DNA of 64,000 nucleotides from Castor canadensis (lineage: Eukaryota; Chordata; Mammalia; Rodentia; Castoridae): contig NC_133391.1 of assembly GCF_047511655.1 (NCBI RefSeq), forward strand, positions 133,456,906 to 133,520,905, in the 5' to 3' direction. The notes under the pieces were generated by a model. It ran no database searches. It was given only the letters and a program-made list of their open reading frames with translations, and was not told the origin of the DNA. Position 1 is the first letter of the stretch; every line of letters starts with the position of its first letter. Below are positions 12,811 to 25,389 of this stretch, piece after piece. Made by a program: the position numbers and the translations under genes.

Positions 12811-12936
12811 TTGAGTGTGGTGGTACACATCTGTAATCCCAGTACTCTGGAGGCTGAGGCAGGAGGACTGCAAGTTCAAGGCCAGTCTGGGCTACCTGGT
12901 AAGACTCTAGCTCAACTCTACCCCCCTCCAAAAAAA
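12811..12936 (+). mobile_element. B1 SINE
   Basis: 'gtgtggtggtacacatctgt', 'aatcccagtactctggaggc', then 'aaggccagtctgggctac' and an A-rich tail. Confidence 0.9.
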
Positions 12937-13430
12937 GAATCTTCCTAGAGGTTTGTTTTGAGGGCCATCAACCATTTCTCCCTTAGCACACCTTTTAGGA
13001 ATATCAGGGGAGATTACAAAGTCCCACAAAGAGGGCAAGCTTAATTCCAGATGGGACTTTGGCCTATGAAGGGGTCCACCAGGTCCTTGTGCCCAGTGGG
13101 GACAGTATGTGAAGTACTTAAGCACCATTATGTGTTAGGTCCTGGGTAGCTTCTATTTCAAATCATCTCACAATTTGCAGCTCTATGCTTAATTACAGAT
13201 ATTATTAGCATAAGCAAATAATGGGACCACTTGAATGGTTCAGGGTTTGAAATTAATCCCATTAGCTGATTTCTCAGATGATTTACACAGCAACTACAGA
13301 AAGCGTAAGACAGAGAACATACTCTTCCTTTTCTCTATGTAAGTCTCACATAAAATAAATGCCTCCTTGATGAGTGGAGAAACAAATAACTGTAACATTC
13401 CGTTGAAGCTCAGAAATAAAGCAACCTTTG

Positions 13431-13436
13431 TTTATT
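13431..13436 (-). terminator. Candidate far-distal poly(A) signal
   Basis: Minus-strand AATAAA just beyond the repeat-free stretch, with T-rich sequence downstream. It could end a longer SNX18 3' UTR of about 3.1 kb. Confidence 0.3.
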
Positions 13437-14130
13437 TTTTGAAAAACAAACATGGTTGAGCTGAACTAATCATAACATTTTAAAGGAAATAAAACAATAT
13501 TCAACATTTCTAGTCTATAAATAAATAATACCCTGTTTCGCTTATTCTGTTAACCAAAGATAAAGTTGGAAATGAGGAACTGGATAATGCTTATGTTAAA
13601 TCCATAATATCGACTCAGATATGGTATTTGACTCTGAGAAAACAGAAATGGAAATCATGACTATACAATGAGTTTAGTAAAGAATGACATTTAAAGGTTT
13701 ATACGTAAACTTTCCACTCATGAATTGACAGACTAAAACCTTTTTTCAAGTCCTTAATGATATGAACAGCAGCAAAACTTGAAATAATTAAATTCAGCAC
13801 TTAAGAATCTGCTGTAGTTATGAAGACAACTGTATCAGGGAAGCCCAAGAAAATTCCAATTATGATGCTATTCTAGCCATTGTGCAGTGGTTTCACGTTT
13901 CTCCTTTCTTCGTGTGAACTGTACAACAGCCTGAAAAGCTAGTGGGGTGACAATATCTGGCTATAGAACCAGTCTCACTGCACTAAGCTATGGCCCATAA
14001 ACAAACACTATGTTATTAAAATAGCAAAACCAGGCTCACGCACACATGCTGTTGTGTTACAAACACCACATATCAGAACTACAAAAATCTAGAAATAAAG
14101 ACAAAAATAATGGCTTGAAGAGGATGACCG

Positions 14131-14136
14131 TTTATT
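14131..14136 (-). terminator. SNX18: Candidate distal poly(A) signal of SNX18 (AATAAA)
   Basis: Minus-strand AATAAA, followed after about 20 nt by a CA dinucleotide suited to cleavage and then a TTATTTTTGTCTTTATTT U/GU-rich element at about 14094-14111. This spacing is the canonical mammalian arrangement. Confidence 0.6.
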
Positions 14137-14664
14137 AGAACAATTGTACCACACCAATCACGATGATTGGTACACACGTGATCATGGCTTTTCTCTTGGG
14201 TGTCAACATTGCAGTATCTTTGTATACTGAAATGTTTCAATAGGACCAAGAACGTTAGAGACTAAAGATCTTAGATGAACACGGACACTAGTAACTCTGG
14301 TGTTCTAAATTAAATCCACAGAATTAATGTAAACCCCTATGAATCACTGGCATTATGTTACATAGCTGTGAAGAACGAAAGTTCTCTTAGAAGTGGGCAG
14401 CATGAACTTACACTTCTTGTGCTTTCATCTTTTGATAATTTAAGTTCTGTCTACCTGGCTGAACCACAATCACGCAAGACACCTCAAGTACCACTGCACA
14501 ACTTCAGTGATTTTACTTAAAAAAAAACCAAACCACCATTCAAATAAAGAGGCAAAGAAATATGACTTCCAAATCATTTGAAAAAGCACTGAGGTTATTT
14601 GTCCAATACAGACTCAGACTTAAATGCTATCATTATAACTGCCAAACTCCTGTGGTAATTTTAA

Positions 14665-14709
14665 TATCTATGTATGTATGTATCTATCTATCTATCTATC
14701 TATCTATAT
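14665..14709 (+). repeat. (TATG/TATC)n microsatellite in the SNX18 3' UTR
   Basis: TATG units followed by about eight TATC units, read as GATA on the transcript strand. Confidence 0.95.
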
Positions 14710-16453
14710 GGGTTTATTTATAAAATTTGCAATCAACAAGTTACTTTTTAGAACAAAGAACTTGGTGACAGTTCCACATTTCCATAGTAGAGAGAAAGCC
14801 ACATGATTTTCAGTCTGGCTCTAAGGATTCTAAGGTACAAAATTCTGACCAAAGATCAAAATGATGATAATCTGATCTTGAAAATTCACCCCACATGAGA
14901 TTACTTTTTAGAGAGTAAATGTGCTGTTGAATTCCAGTAACCTTGTCTTATGACTTTCTGCATACTGACCCTTCTCTGAAATCACTGTGACTCATTAAAA
15001 TTGCAAACTGACCTCTTTACTTCCGGGTCACCACGTTTCACTACCCAGGGATTTCTGAGGCACTGTAAGTTTGATTTCAGAAAGACAGCAGACACCTTAA
15101 CCTTTCAGTAACAGTTTTCAAATCTGTAAACTCAAGAATCACATTGTTTAGCTCAGCAACCACAAAAACAGAGAATTTGGCATTTCAAGCCAGAATCTCT
15201 TTGTGCTTTTTAAATTAAGCTGCTTTTGAATCTTTTTGGTATTTATCAGCCATTTGTATTTCCTTTATATTAATAAAAGAATATATTTAAAGTCATTTTT
15301 AAGGTTAAATGTCCTGGGGGGGGGGCTTTATCAATACTTCTTTTTTAAACACAGCATAAATCAATTTTTTTCCTTCAGTATTGGAATAGTAGAAATTATT
15401 TCTGGTCCCTCCTTAGATCAACCAACACCATTTTTCTTCACGTATAACACTGAAATTTACAGACATCCCTGAAAAGTTTTTGATTAAGTAAACGAGTGAA
15501 TCACAGTGGAGTCTCAATCAGTTAACAGTGTAGATCCATTTAAAAACAAAATAAGAAACAAAAAAACTGAATATTAAAAGATAATCTTCAAGCTAAAAAA
15601 AAAAGAAACTCTCCTAAGAACTCAAACTGAGTGTGTTGTCACTGCTTCTGTACGGTGTCCCCTGATTGATCAGACTCCCCCTTTCCATGTTCTAAGACCA
15701 GCTTGTAGAAATCCTCACACCCAGTTTTCATGACACTTGTGTGCAGAGGCGGCGCAACTGTAGCCACCTAAGGGAAGACAGTGCACGGTCTCAGACATCA
15801 TATCCAAAGACGTGCACATGTCTCACTCCTGTGCACTCCCCAGCATCTTGTCAGGAGACAACACTTGGTGTGCAGGCTGATGACAGCTGACCCTCCCATC
15901 CCGCCCACCCCCACCACCCCCAGACAATATGAGGTTTTCATCAGTTTGTCATCATATGCACTGGCCATTCATTCTTTCAACCAGAAAAGCCGTGGCTTAC
16001 TTAAGGGGGATGGGGGGCAGAAATGAAAAAACCAGAGTCTAAAGGCACAAAGTCGCATAGCTGCTCTAGTTGGAGTTTGTAAACAGAGAACAGACTGAAT
16101 TTAGGTAATCCCAATCAGTGAGAATAAAAAGGCATCCACAGCAGGCTTTTATCTAGCCAGCTTCTTTGAGACCCTTCATGGGTTTTGAGGTCTACAAAGT
16201 ATGCATTAAAAGACCCATACTTCAAAAAGCAATAAGGCAAATCGTATAATCACTATTCCAAAAGTTACAATGGTAGTGTAGGTATACATAGTATAATTTA
16301 GTTACAATGTGTGGTACTGTTGCTATTATATAACCATATTAACTGTTTCTCTCCTACACAATTATATATTCAGCTGGGTTTCAGCTGAATAGTTTTCACA
16401 AAACTATCCTTGTACCACCACTGATAGTTGGCAATAGCTCTTTGATAGCAGTT

Positions 16454-16459
16454 TTTATT
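16454..16459 (-). terminator. SNX18: Candidate proximal poly(A) signal of SNX18
   Basis: Minus-strand AATAAA only 48 nt after the stop codon, with a GT-rich stretch (cagtggtggt) some 30-40 nt further on. It would give a very short 3' UTR that lacks the hairpins. Confidence 0.25.
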
Positions 16460-16506
16460 CTGCTGAGAAATCATCCTTGAACTGTCCACGATCCAATGTC
16501 CGGTCA

Positions 16507-16760
16507 TTAAACACTGTCATATTTGTGAAGAGCTTCTTCCAACTTCTGGGTCACTTTTTGGAAAAATATTATTTGTTGTTGTAAGAAATGCTGCATTTGT
16601 GATTTAAAGTCTCTCACTCTAATTTGATGAAAGTGGTGAATTTCAGCCAAAGTGGCAAAAGAAATAGTGTTACAGCGATCTTGAATGCCATCGGCCTTCT
16701 GGACCTCCATCTTCCCTTCTTCCACGTGTCGCCTACTCTCCTTCACTTTGGTAAGAGCTC
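16507..16760 (-). CDS. SNX18: SNX18 terminal coding exon 2 (residues 541-624)
   Basis: This exon encodes the last 84 residues of SNX18, the C-terminal helices of the BAR domain. It begins after TTACAG at 16766-16761, completes Gly541 across the junction, and reads GALTKVKESRR, then AEIHHFHQIRVRDFKS, to the terminal KLEEALHKYDSV and a TAA at 16509-16507. The phase matches the single-base overhang left by the first coding exon. Amphipathic, heptad-like Leu/Phe/Gln-rich sequence fits a BAR dimerisation arm, and the ending matches remembered SNX9/SNX18/SNX33 tails. The open frame runs 14 codons further upstream, but that part is intron: it is AT-rich and precedes a consensus acceptor. The tract before the acceptor is T-rich but broken by A's, so the acceptor is moderate rather than strong. 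Confidence 0.96.
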
Positions 16761-17074
16761 CTGTAATTAAAAATAATAAATTAATTAAAATACACCTATA
16801 CATCTATAGTGACATAGCTACATATTATGTAAGTATTAGCTTAAACTATTCCAAGTCCTTTGGAATTTAAAATGGTGCCTGTAATTACTCATTTAATACA
16901 AGGAATCTGGTAATGTTTCTAAAGGCTTTCCCACTGCTACAATTTCACTTTTTATCAAAAACTAGTATTCGATCAATTGACCAAGTATGTGCAGTATTTC
17001 TCAAGAGATGTCATAGTTAAGAGATGATAAATAAATAAATAAAGTGCGAGCAACTGTCCTCAAAAAGATAAACT

Positions 17075-17148
17075 GTGGGACTGGGGATGTAGCTCAGTGG
17101 TTTAGCGACTGCCTAGCATGCATGAGACCCTGAGTTTGATCCCAAATA

Positions 17149-17150
<2 letters not shown>
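17075..17150 (+). mobile_element. ID-type SINE
   Basis: 'gggactggggatgtagctca', 'tgcctagcatgcatgagacc', 'ctgagtttgatcccaaatac': tRNA-like A and B box layout. Confidence 0.9.

Positions 17151-17186
<36 letters not shown>
17149..17186 (+). repeat. (AC)n microsatellite in SINE tail
   Basis: AC run replacing the A-rich tail of the preceding ID SINE. Confidence 0.95.
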
Positions 17187-17202
17187 CCCCTGATAAACTA
17201 AG

Positions 17203-17510
17203 AGGGCCAAGCATACTGGCTCACACCTGTAATCCCAGCTACTCAGGAAGGAGAGATCAAGAAGATCTTGGTTTGAGGCCAGCCCAGGCAAAAAGTTAGC
17301 ATGAATCCTATCAACAGATAAACCGGGTATGTGTAGTAGTGCATGCCTACAATCCCAACTACACATGAGGCAATGGTAGAAGGATCACAGTCTAAGGCTG
17401 GTCCAGACAAAAGCGTGAGACCCTATCTAAAACTAGAAGTAAAGAGGGCTAGGGTCATGGCCCCTAGACAAAAGGTGAGGCTCTGAGTTCTAACTCTATG
17501 TAACCCCCAT
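17203..17510 (+). mobile_element. Trimeric B1-B1'-ID composite SINE
   Basis: Three modules in order: a B1-like left part ('ggctcacacctgtaatccca'), a second B1-like part ('gtagtgcatgcctacaatcc', 'cactacacatgaggcaatgg'), and an ID-like right part with 'gtgaggctctgagttctaac'. Same order as the copies at 44966, 47290 (reverse) and 53815. Confidence 0.7.
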
Positions 17511-18489
17511 AAATACATAAACCAGAGACTTCAGTTTTCACAGAGTATGCTTAAAAGGTATGAGACCATTATATTCACACGTATGAACAGAATCATACAT
17601 AAACCAATACTCCAAAAGACACCAACCCACTTCCTCAGAAAGTCTCACTAAAGAATTAATACATGAGACTTTAGAGACAGTCTTTGAAATGTGTTTGTAC
17701 CAACTCAGATTGAATTTTGGACATCATGCCACAGAGGTGGGGATGCCCAGCAATTCCACCATGTATAATTCAGGCTGTTCTCACGTTCTCACCAGGGCTG
17801 CCCAAGGCACAGTGCACACCTGGATGAAGTGCCACGATGGGGTGAGTTATGCACATGTGCCTTGTCTGACCTGACACCAGGGTACCAGGGCCTGGAGCAA
17901 CTACAATCTGTCACTTTTTTTTTTTTTTAAGGAACTGTAAGGATTGGTAAGTTTTAAGTCTGCCCTAATGATGGCTTGAGAATGACACCAGAGGTGCCGT
18001 GGCTTCTTGTCAAGAAGTATCACCAGTGGAGTTGCAGGGGTGAGGGAACAGCATCAGTCACTTTGTCAGGTGCCACACAAGGTGGACCATCCTCAGAAGC
18101 ACAGTGATGTGAAGACAGAGAGAATATATGGAACACTTACAGGCTCCAGGGATGTAATGATAAAGATCAAATCACCACAGTGCAGCCTGCCTAAGAATTA
18201 AGATTCCCTGCTGCAACTAGCGTCTGCTCTACTACTGCCCACCAGAGAAGGGCAGAACCCAGAGTGAAGCTGCCAGAACCCAGGGCTGGCCGTGGAGAAC
18301 ATGGCTCTCCTGAGGAACAAGTGGCAGCCTGTGCAGGAGGTAAGTGGCTTGGCAGTACCTAATGGTGACATATACAAGGGAGAGCCTATTTCCAATTTCC
18401 TCAATCTGCAGAATCATACAGAATAAGGCAGCATTAAGTAAAGCCCTTATAGGGGAAACAGTGTGCCTTAAAAAAAAAAAAAAAAAAAC

Positions 18490-18592
18490 CCTTATGCTTT
18501 CTTGTTTATATTCCGGGGTGCTAGGGATGGAACCCAGGACCCTGGACATGTAAGGCAAGTGCTCTACCTCTGAGCAGTAGGGTTTTATGTGT
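18490..18592 (-). mobile_element. ID-type SINE
   Basis: 'ggggtgctagggatggaacc', 'caggaccctggacatgtaag', 'gcaagtgctctacctctgag'; a poly(A) run lies just to its left. Confidence 0.85.
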
Positions 18593-20130
18593 ATGTATGT
18601 GTGCAGTTCAAAGACCTGAGAAATGAAAAACTAATGACAACAAACTTCATATAGATAAAATGGACACATGCCCACCTTTGTTTTCATGTGCTTACTCTGA
18701 AGGAGCTCTTTACATGAAAAGCAGCAGGACCCTGCAACAGGCAGCTCACAACAGCCCAGCAAGGGCTTGGTGGTCTGCGCAGACACACTTCCACCGCACT
18801 GTGCTCTGCTGGACAGCTGGGACCCACTTGAGTCAACATGGCTTTAGGAAGACCCTTTCCTATCGATGAAGAAGCCACCATGCTAAAACTATGGCACCGT
18901 TAACATTTCTTCCAGGTGTGACTGTACCAATAAAGTATGAAAATTCACCTGCTTTGTACTAAAAAGAAAAAGACCTCCCCCCACCAAAAAGAAAACAAAT
19001 TTTGTGCACATTATCTTTGTTATATTTGTACAGGCTTCATACTTTATATTCAGAAATTAAAGTTGAAAAGACCAGGAGAGTTATAAAAGGTAAAATTAAG
19101 GGAAAAAATTCCAAAAGACAAGTGGAAATACAAAATTATGAAGTATAGGAGGGGGTCGGGGTGAGGGGGACAAAGAATATAAAATAAAAGAGAAAAATAT
19201 CTCTCAGGTGATTTGACCATTTTTTCATCTGATTTCCATCCCAGGTAGCTTAGGAAGCCACAGTGCAAAGTTCAAAGGTGGTGGACAAGCCCATAGGGTC
19301 CTACCCTGCTGGGATGCTGACACGCCTGTGTCACAACTGCTGCCGTACTGTAATAAATATTCCGGAGGGATGACCTGCACTAGTTATTACAGCCTGGCTT
19401 TTCACCACTGAGAAGCCAGTCCAGCAGTGAGAAGCTCTGAAACCAGTCCCAGAGTTGTGTGAAAGTCCACCAAGTTGCAGCCTGTCAAGCTCCAAACTAC
19501 ATCACCATATTTCCTGAAACTACAGTCTACCATGTAGAACTACAGATGTGCACCTACAACCACCAATTTAAACATGAACAAGCGTGAGACTTCACAGCTT
19601 ACACAGCAGCACACATTTTCAAAGCTCTTAGCCACAGCAGCAAGTATTTCAATCTGAGGCCCAAGGGCCTTTTGGCATTCAATACATTTTAGCTTTCTAA
19701 ATGTGCAGACTAAAGAAGCCAAGGAAAAATTTAAGAGTCAGTGTTGCTATTTTTAAAGCCCCAAAAGGTTGGGTTCTGGGGCAAGAACTAATTCATTTAG
19801 GGAACCCTGATGGAGGGCCTAACGTCCAGAGCATACAGGTGGAACAGAAGGAGTTCCCGCCCTGAGTAAGCTCACAAGACAGCCACGTGATAAGTCACAC
19901 TGAGGACAGTGTACCATCTGGACACAGTGGAACAGACCTATGAGTACAGAATTCCACATGGGGTGGATGTGGCTTTTCCCAAGGTAACATGCATTGTGTC
20001 ACAGCAGAAAATGCTCAGAGCACCTGCTACATCCCTGTGCTAGGATGGTGGGGTTGGAGGTTGGTGGGGGAGGCTTAGGGATCAGGAATATACAGTAAAT
20101 GGTGGCTTCTAAATATAGTCATAATACACG
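18593..20130. other. Repeat-poor intron stretch
   Basis: No repeat family, exon or RNA gene recognised. An E-box CACGTG occurs at 19884-19889. Confidence 0.5.
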
Positions 20131-20134
20131 TTGG

Positions 20135-20300
20135 CATTTTCTCAACCATTTCTCACCTTCACTATGACTTGCAATGGGCAATGCTCCTGTTTGGACAGGA
20201 GACTGAGGGAGTTACTTAGCATCTTTGCACCTGAGAGTCACCCAGGTAACCTGGTATGAGGCTGAGATGCGATCCACGTGCAACCAACTTCAAAGCAAAC
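20135..20300 (+). mobile_element. Possible MIR remnant
   Basis: Weak: 'ctcaccttcactatgacttg' followed by 'ggagactgagggagttactt' in MIR order. Very diverged. Confidence 0.35.
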
Positions 20301-20726
20301 ACCACAAATGCATAGAAAGGAAGGTGGACCTTGCGTGGGAACAGGGAGCTGGGGTAACTGGAAGTCAATTGCTGCTTCTCCCAGCCAGGCCACAGACCTT
20401 TCAGCTCCTCTGGCACTTGTGCCTCACTGTTGCCTCCTTTCTAACCTTCCTTACGACAGCCCTGGCTTTTGTTTTAACATGTAATTCAGAAGGCACTGTG
20501 TGTACATAAAAGAAACTTCAGGTCTGAAAATTTCCCTCTAGTAGCTCACTAATTTTGTTCAGTTTACTAACTGCACCTGGGAAGTCCTTCAACATTTATA
20601 AGATGTATGATTTTCTTGTCTTGTAGTGACATGGCCAGTGTACCACAAAACAAAATAATGAAAAAAGCAGCACTTGCTTAATAATTTTGAAAATCTAAGC
20701 CCAAACTGAGATTGGAGGGACAGGGT

Positions 20727-20779
20727 GTTCCCTCTTTTTTTCCTTTTCTTTCTTTCTCTTTCCTTCCTCCCTTCCTTCC
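20727..20779 (+). repeat. Polypyrimidine tract
   Basis: Over 50 bases of C and T only, including CTTT and CCTT repeats. Confidence 0.9.
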
Positions 20780-20899
20780 AATCATCTACCTGGATCCTAC
20801 TGGAAGATGATATAAATTGTGACTACTACCAAAAAAATATTAACATATAGTTCCTTTGGAGACAGACTTTGTCTCTGTTTTGGTACAATTGAACATCAT

Positions 20900-23800
20900 A
20901 GCAAAAAAAAAAAAATCAAACAAACAAAAAACCCCTTTATTTTGCAAGTTAGCAGGGAGAAAACAGAACACTTGGAAGAGTAAGGGCCAGAAAGTCAATT
21001 CCTCTTGGAATTCCAGTTTGACTCACTTAGTGTAATTAAAATCCACTACAATATGTGTCAGGGCTGCAGGCGCAGAGGGATGAGGAGGACATACGTGTGC
21101 AGAAAAAAAAGAGGGTGGCAGGGAGACATGTTTCTTACAGTAAGGAGCTTAAACTATTTTCTGAGGTGACAAGGCGTACATACCTGAAACAATCAAGGAG
21201 CTCTGTGAAACAGTATATGAAAGTACCAATTAGCCCACTGTACATGCACAAACTCTCAGAATAGTCAGAGCTGTATGTAATCAAGGAAGATGACATCTCC
21301 ACAAAATTGCACCCATGGTTTGGAACAAATTTAAGAAAAAATAACTCCCTTTAACTGAAATGTAGCTAAATTATTTTCTCCTAGATCCACCCTCAAAAGA
21401 AAGTAAGATGATTAACAATAAAACAAATTGATAGCAATATACTAAACCACTAAAATATAAATCACTGCTGTTCCTAAAGATGCCCTGAGTTCTAGAGACA
21501 GCAGCCTGGCTCCATCAGTAAGAGATGGAGTAAGGGTTCAGAATACAATCCCAAGGGCCTTCCACCTCCTAAGTCTCTTTAAAAACGTATCTTGCAAAGT
21601 TTTCACAAGAAAGTCATTAAAAAATTCAATTTACAACCTTCCAGTTAGTTTTTTCTAAACATTCTAACATGTTTTCCTTCCTACACAATGACTAATTAAT
21701 TAATATAGACGTTAACTTCCTAGTTGGCTAACTGGGAGTAAAATAGTCCTTAAATAACCCAAGCCATGCAAATGGATAAACACCAAAGGTGTTTAATCAC
21801 GAGTGGGCTGACACAGTTAACTGCTTTCAAGGAACCCTGGAATCTTCCCCCTGCCCCACCTCCACCCATCAAGCTCCTGAGCTTTGACTTCATGCCAGAG
21901 CAAAGCAGAAACACATTTTTCCAGTTGATACTGCATGCATCAGTGAGAAATGCAATACTACTATTATTTGAGCTAGAATTTGGGTTTTGTTACAAATAGC
22001 CTTACTTCCACAGTTGACTGGACAACTCTCAAGTTGGGAATTATCAGTACACATTTGTACACTTTACATCTAAAATTTTTAAATCAATAGAAAAGCAGTG
22101 GTTGTGAAATTTGCAGTCAGAAGAGGCTGGAGAAGAAAACTATTGGAGTAGTTAGATCATTACAGGCTTGCTACCGCGAGAACAGGATAGCTTTAAAAAT
22201 TAGTTTGTAGTGGCTTCAAAAACAACTGCAGAGGTACAATGTGGCAAAGTTGTAACAAGGCATTACAGCATCTCTGAAGCATTCTCTCTACTGTACTGTA
22301 CTTTTACCAAACCCAAAAGGGTGAAATAAAAGCTAAAAATGTTGCCAAGACTCGAAACAACAAAGGGACCACACATTTTTATCATAGAATCAATATAAAA
22401 CAGGCAAATGTTTCAGAAGCTCCACTTCTTAAGTGGCTAATTTAGGAGGAACCATCCCCCTGCCAGCCCATTCCCATGAAAAAATAATTACTGCACATTG
22501 CTTTCAAAACCTTTGAAAAGAGAAAGAATAAAGGGAGAGATTATATAGTAAATTTTAAGGTCAAAAGATCCCATGATGCTCATGGTTAAGGCAAGTTTTA
22601 GAGTCAGAGAAGATGACACATAGGAGTGATCGGAGGGAAAAACAGTTTATCCCTGGGATGGAAGCACAGCTACAACACTGCTTCTTGGACAAACAGCTAG
22701 ACATTACTTAGTTGCATCGGAATAACATGGGCAAAAGAAGACTTTATTATAAACACTGACAACAGAGAAGTGTGAAGATATTCTTCAAAGGAAATATAGA
22801 AACATTTCTGGTTCAGAAGAAACTACTACTCACAAGGTAACACATAAAGAACCGCAGCCTCTCCAAGTTACACAACTGAAAAGAAATTCCTGAAATATAC
22901 CTGAAGGACACAAAAAGCAGTCTGGCAAATGATCAGGATTTCTTTGGGCAGAAAGTTCACTTAGGAGCCGATAACCTTAAGACCTTATTTGTAGACCTTA
23001 TTTGTAATCAGAGGGTAAGGCACCCTGGTGATGCCTAGGTGAGAAGCACAGAGCTGTGCCAGATTCACTGATTGACTGGAAGAGTTTTTGGTATAATTCT
23101 CAATCTTACAAACAAGAGATTGAGTCACTTGTCCAAAGTCCCACAGCGAATTTGTGGCAAAAAATCCACTATCCCTGCCTGCCTACCATCCAGGCTTTTC
23201 CACTTTCTGTTCCGTGTGGGCTGTCTGCACTCGGGGGACTGTCTGCCCTCTTTGTGGGCACAGGCAAAGTGGATCTGCAGACCAAACTAGAGATGGAGAC
23301 TTCACCGTGCTCCATGCTGTTGGACAGGGCCCTTCCCTTTTCACATTTTGAGAGCTAAAAGTAAAACCAAACCTGTTTTTAACAAACCTGCTATTAACAA
23401 AACCTCCTAGACTTCAATGCAAACTCTGCATGCAAAATTCCTAACAGGGCTCATTTGCATGCTCACTGCAATTGTCTAGACTCAGAAAAGCACTTCATCA
23501 CACTTCGTCACCAAACCCAACTCCACAGACATCTAAGGTCCTAAACTCACAACCACCCCTCTCCTGTCTTCTTTCTTGTCATCTTATCAATATAAGACAT
23601 CTTGCAAAGTTTTAAAATATGCTCAGGTGGAAAAGAGCAAAGCAAGAAGTAACTATGTTTTATTTATAACACATATGAACTCAATTTTAAAGGGATTATA
23701 TTACTCATGTTTGTAATGAATGCAAAACAATCAAAAGAATTTAATTTTTTGACAAGTTCATTAATATTATTACTTTAAAGAACTCAAAATAATAAAAAAC

Positions 23801-24370
23801 AAATGACCACCAGTTTACAAATGACCAAAGAAGTCAGTACCATTTACAAAAGCATCACATCATTTATACAAGTCCTTATACAATTTTCATCAGTAAACTA
23901 ATATTTCAGAAGCATTTCAATGTCACTGCCTTTTCTCTAAAATGAGAGTGGTAGCCCGCCGGTATCATGTAGCCCCTTTAGCTCATATTAAAACTCACTG
24001 CAAGATGGACTAAATAAACAAGCACACTAGTGCCTGTGCTGGCACTCCACTGACCAGTACTATCCATGTTCCTCTGCTGGGATTTACATGGAGGACAATT
24101 TACCTAGTAACTTCTGGCCAGGCCAATTAGACAGGGGAAAACCCCTCAAAGCCTACCAGGCCTCAGCCATTTTAATCTGGGGTGGGAGGAGCACACTATG
24201 TTTAAGATGTTGTTGCCTGGTCCCTTCCAGCTTTCCCTCTCTACGCTCTGCAGGGTTTCTCTGCTCCAGGGCTCCCAACCAAACCCTAAGGGCCATTTGC
24301 ACCTCAATTCTGCCCTCCTTTCCTCACCCAAACTTCCTCTTCCCAGTATGTTTTGTCCATATTAAAGCCA
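20900..24370. other. Repeat-poor intron stretch
   Basis: About 3.5 kb with almost no recognisable repeats (a weak MIR-like trace near 23.08-23.17 kb). Open frames near 23.05-23.36 kb overlap in three phases and are not gene-like. It could hold regulatory elements, but no specific one can be named. Confidence 0.5.
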
Positions 24371-24376
24371 CCGAAG

Positions 24377-24471
24377 GACTGGAGGTGTGGCTCAAGCAGT
24401 AGAGTGCCTGCTTTGCAAGCATGAAGCCCTGAGTTCAAACCCCATTCCCACCAACAAAAAACAAACAAAAC
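24377..24471 (+). mobile_element. ID-type SINE
   Basis: 'ggaggtgtggctcaagcagt', 'agagtgcctgctttgcaagc', 'ctgagttcaaaccccattcc' and a CAAAA-rich tail. Confidence 0.9.
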
Positions 24472-25389
24472 AGCACCTAAAAAAAGGCCCAGTCACTAAG
24501 CCACAGGGATCCAAAGGTTGTTTTTCCCCTTTAAAAAGAAAAAAAGCACCTCACTTAATTTTGAAAACATGAATGTACCAAAAACATTAAGTAGATTTTC
24601 AATCTTCCTATGGCCTCAGGCCCTTTCCTCAGAAAACCACTGCCATGCTGCAGTATGAGGGACAGAGCACAAGAGTTGACTGTCAGGCCTGGACAGACTG
24701 GACTCAGCCTGTTTTTCTTCATTCCAGGTACTCTCTAGATGTTGAAAGAAATGCTAATATGGTCAAGGTGACCTACATCCTTCCTGTTCTCTCTCTGTGG
24801 AGCAGTCCCTGGTCCTCCCCATTAACTTCTTCCCCTCCCCTTTGGGTCTCCACCCAGTTGCTCATACTCTAACCCACTCTGCTCCAATATTGACTTTTTG
24901 ACAGTCCTTTAAGTAAAATGTCCCAAAAGCCAAAAGCCAATATCCACCTAACACAGAGAGGTGGGATGGGGCCCCACCCAGGCCACAGTCACACAAGCAC
25001 CTGCTCTGTGTAAACCTGCACCCAGTATGCTATTTCATTTTCTTCTCTTCAACTCCAAAAGGAAAGCATTCCTCCCACATGCCTCCCCGCATTTTCATAG
25101 GTAGCAGCAAGTGAAGCTTAGGGAAACTAAACAATGTCATTAATGGTGGGGACTACAAGACAGCTTGGGCAGTTTTCTTGGACCTAGCCCAATGGGACTG
25201 TCTTTCTTGCCCACAGAGATCTCAAACCCCACAGACACAGATGAGTGTCCCAGAAAATGCCTCCAGGTCTTCAAAACACTAGTCCTGATTCAAGTAATAC
25301 TGAGTGGGCTCAACGTTGGGACCATGCTAAGAAACTCTGAAGGGTGCAAACACTAATACTGAACTCCAGCCAGGGACAGCAATGGGGGA
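24472..25389. other. Intron stretch, nothing firm
   Basis: No gene recognised. A weak MIR-like trace may lie at about 25.01-25.14 kb. Confidence 0.45.

Larger units (their letters stand above)
14112..16506 (-). other. SNX18: Probable SNX18 3' UTR
   Basis: About 2.4 kb following the SNX18 stop codon is free of SINEs and LINEs, unlike its surroundings, apart from one TATC microsatellite. It ends at a good poly(A) signal (14131-14136) with a U-rich downstream element. It contains two short perfect hairpins (16368-16390 and 14153-14171). The limits are inferred; a longer form to about 13.4 kb or a short form ending near 16.4 kb is possible. Confidence 0.6.

Noticed and set aside
16761..16803. 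Fourteen extra codons upstream of SNX18 exon 2
   Set aside because: They are the T-rich intron end before a consensus acceptor. The splice phase with exon 1 excludes them.
17075..17150. tRNA-like sequence
   Set aside because: It has A and B boxes but belongs to an ID SINE with a degenerate tail. No true tRNA cloverleaf is formed. The same holds for the other ID copies.
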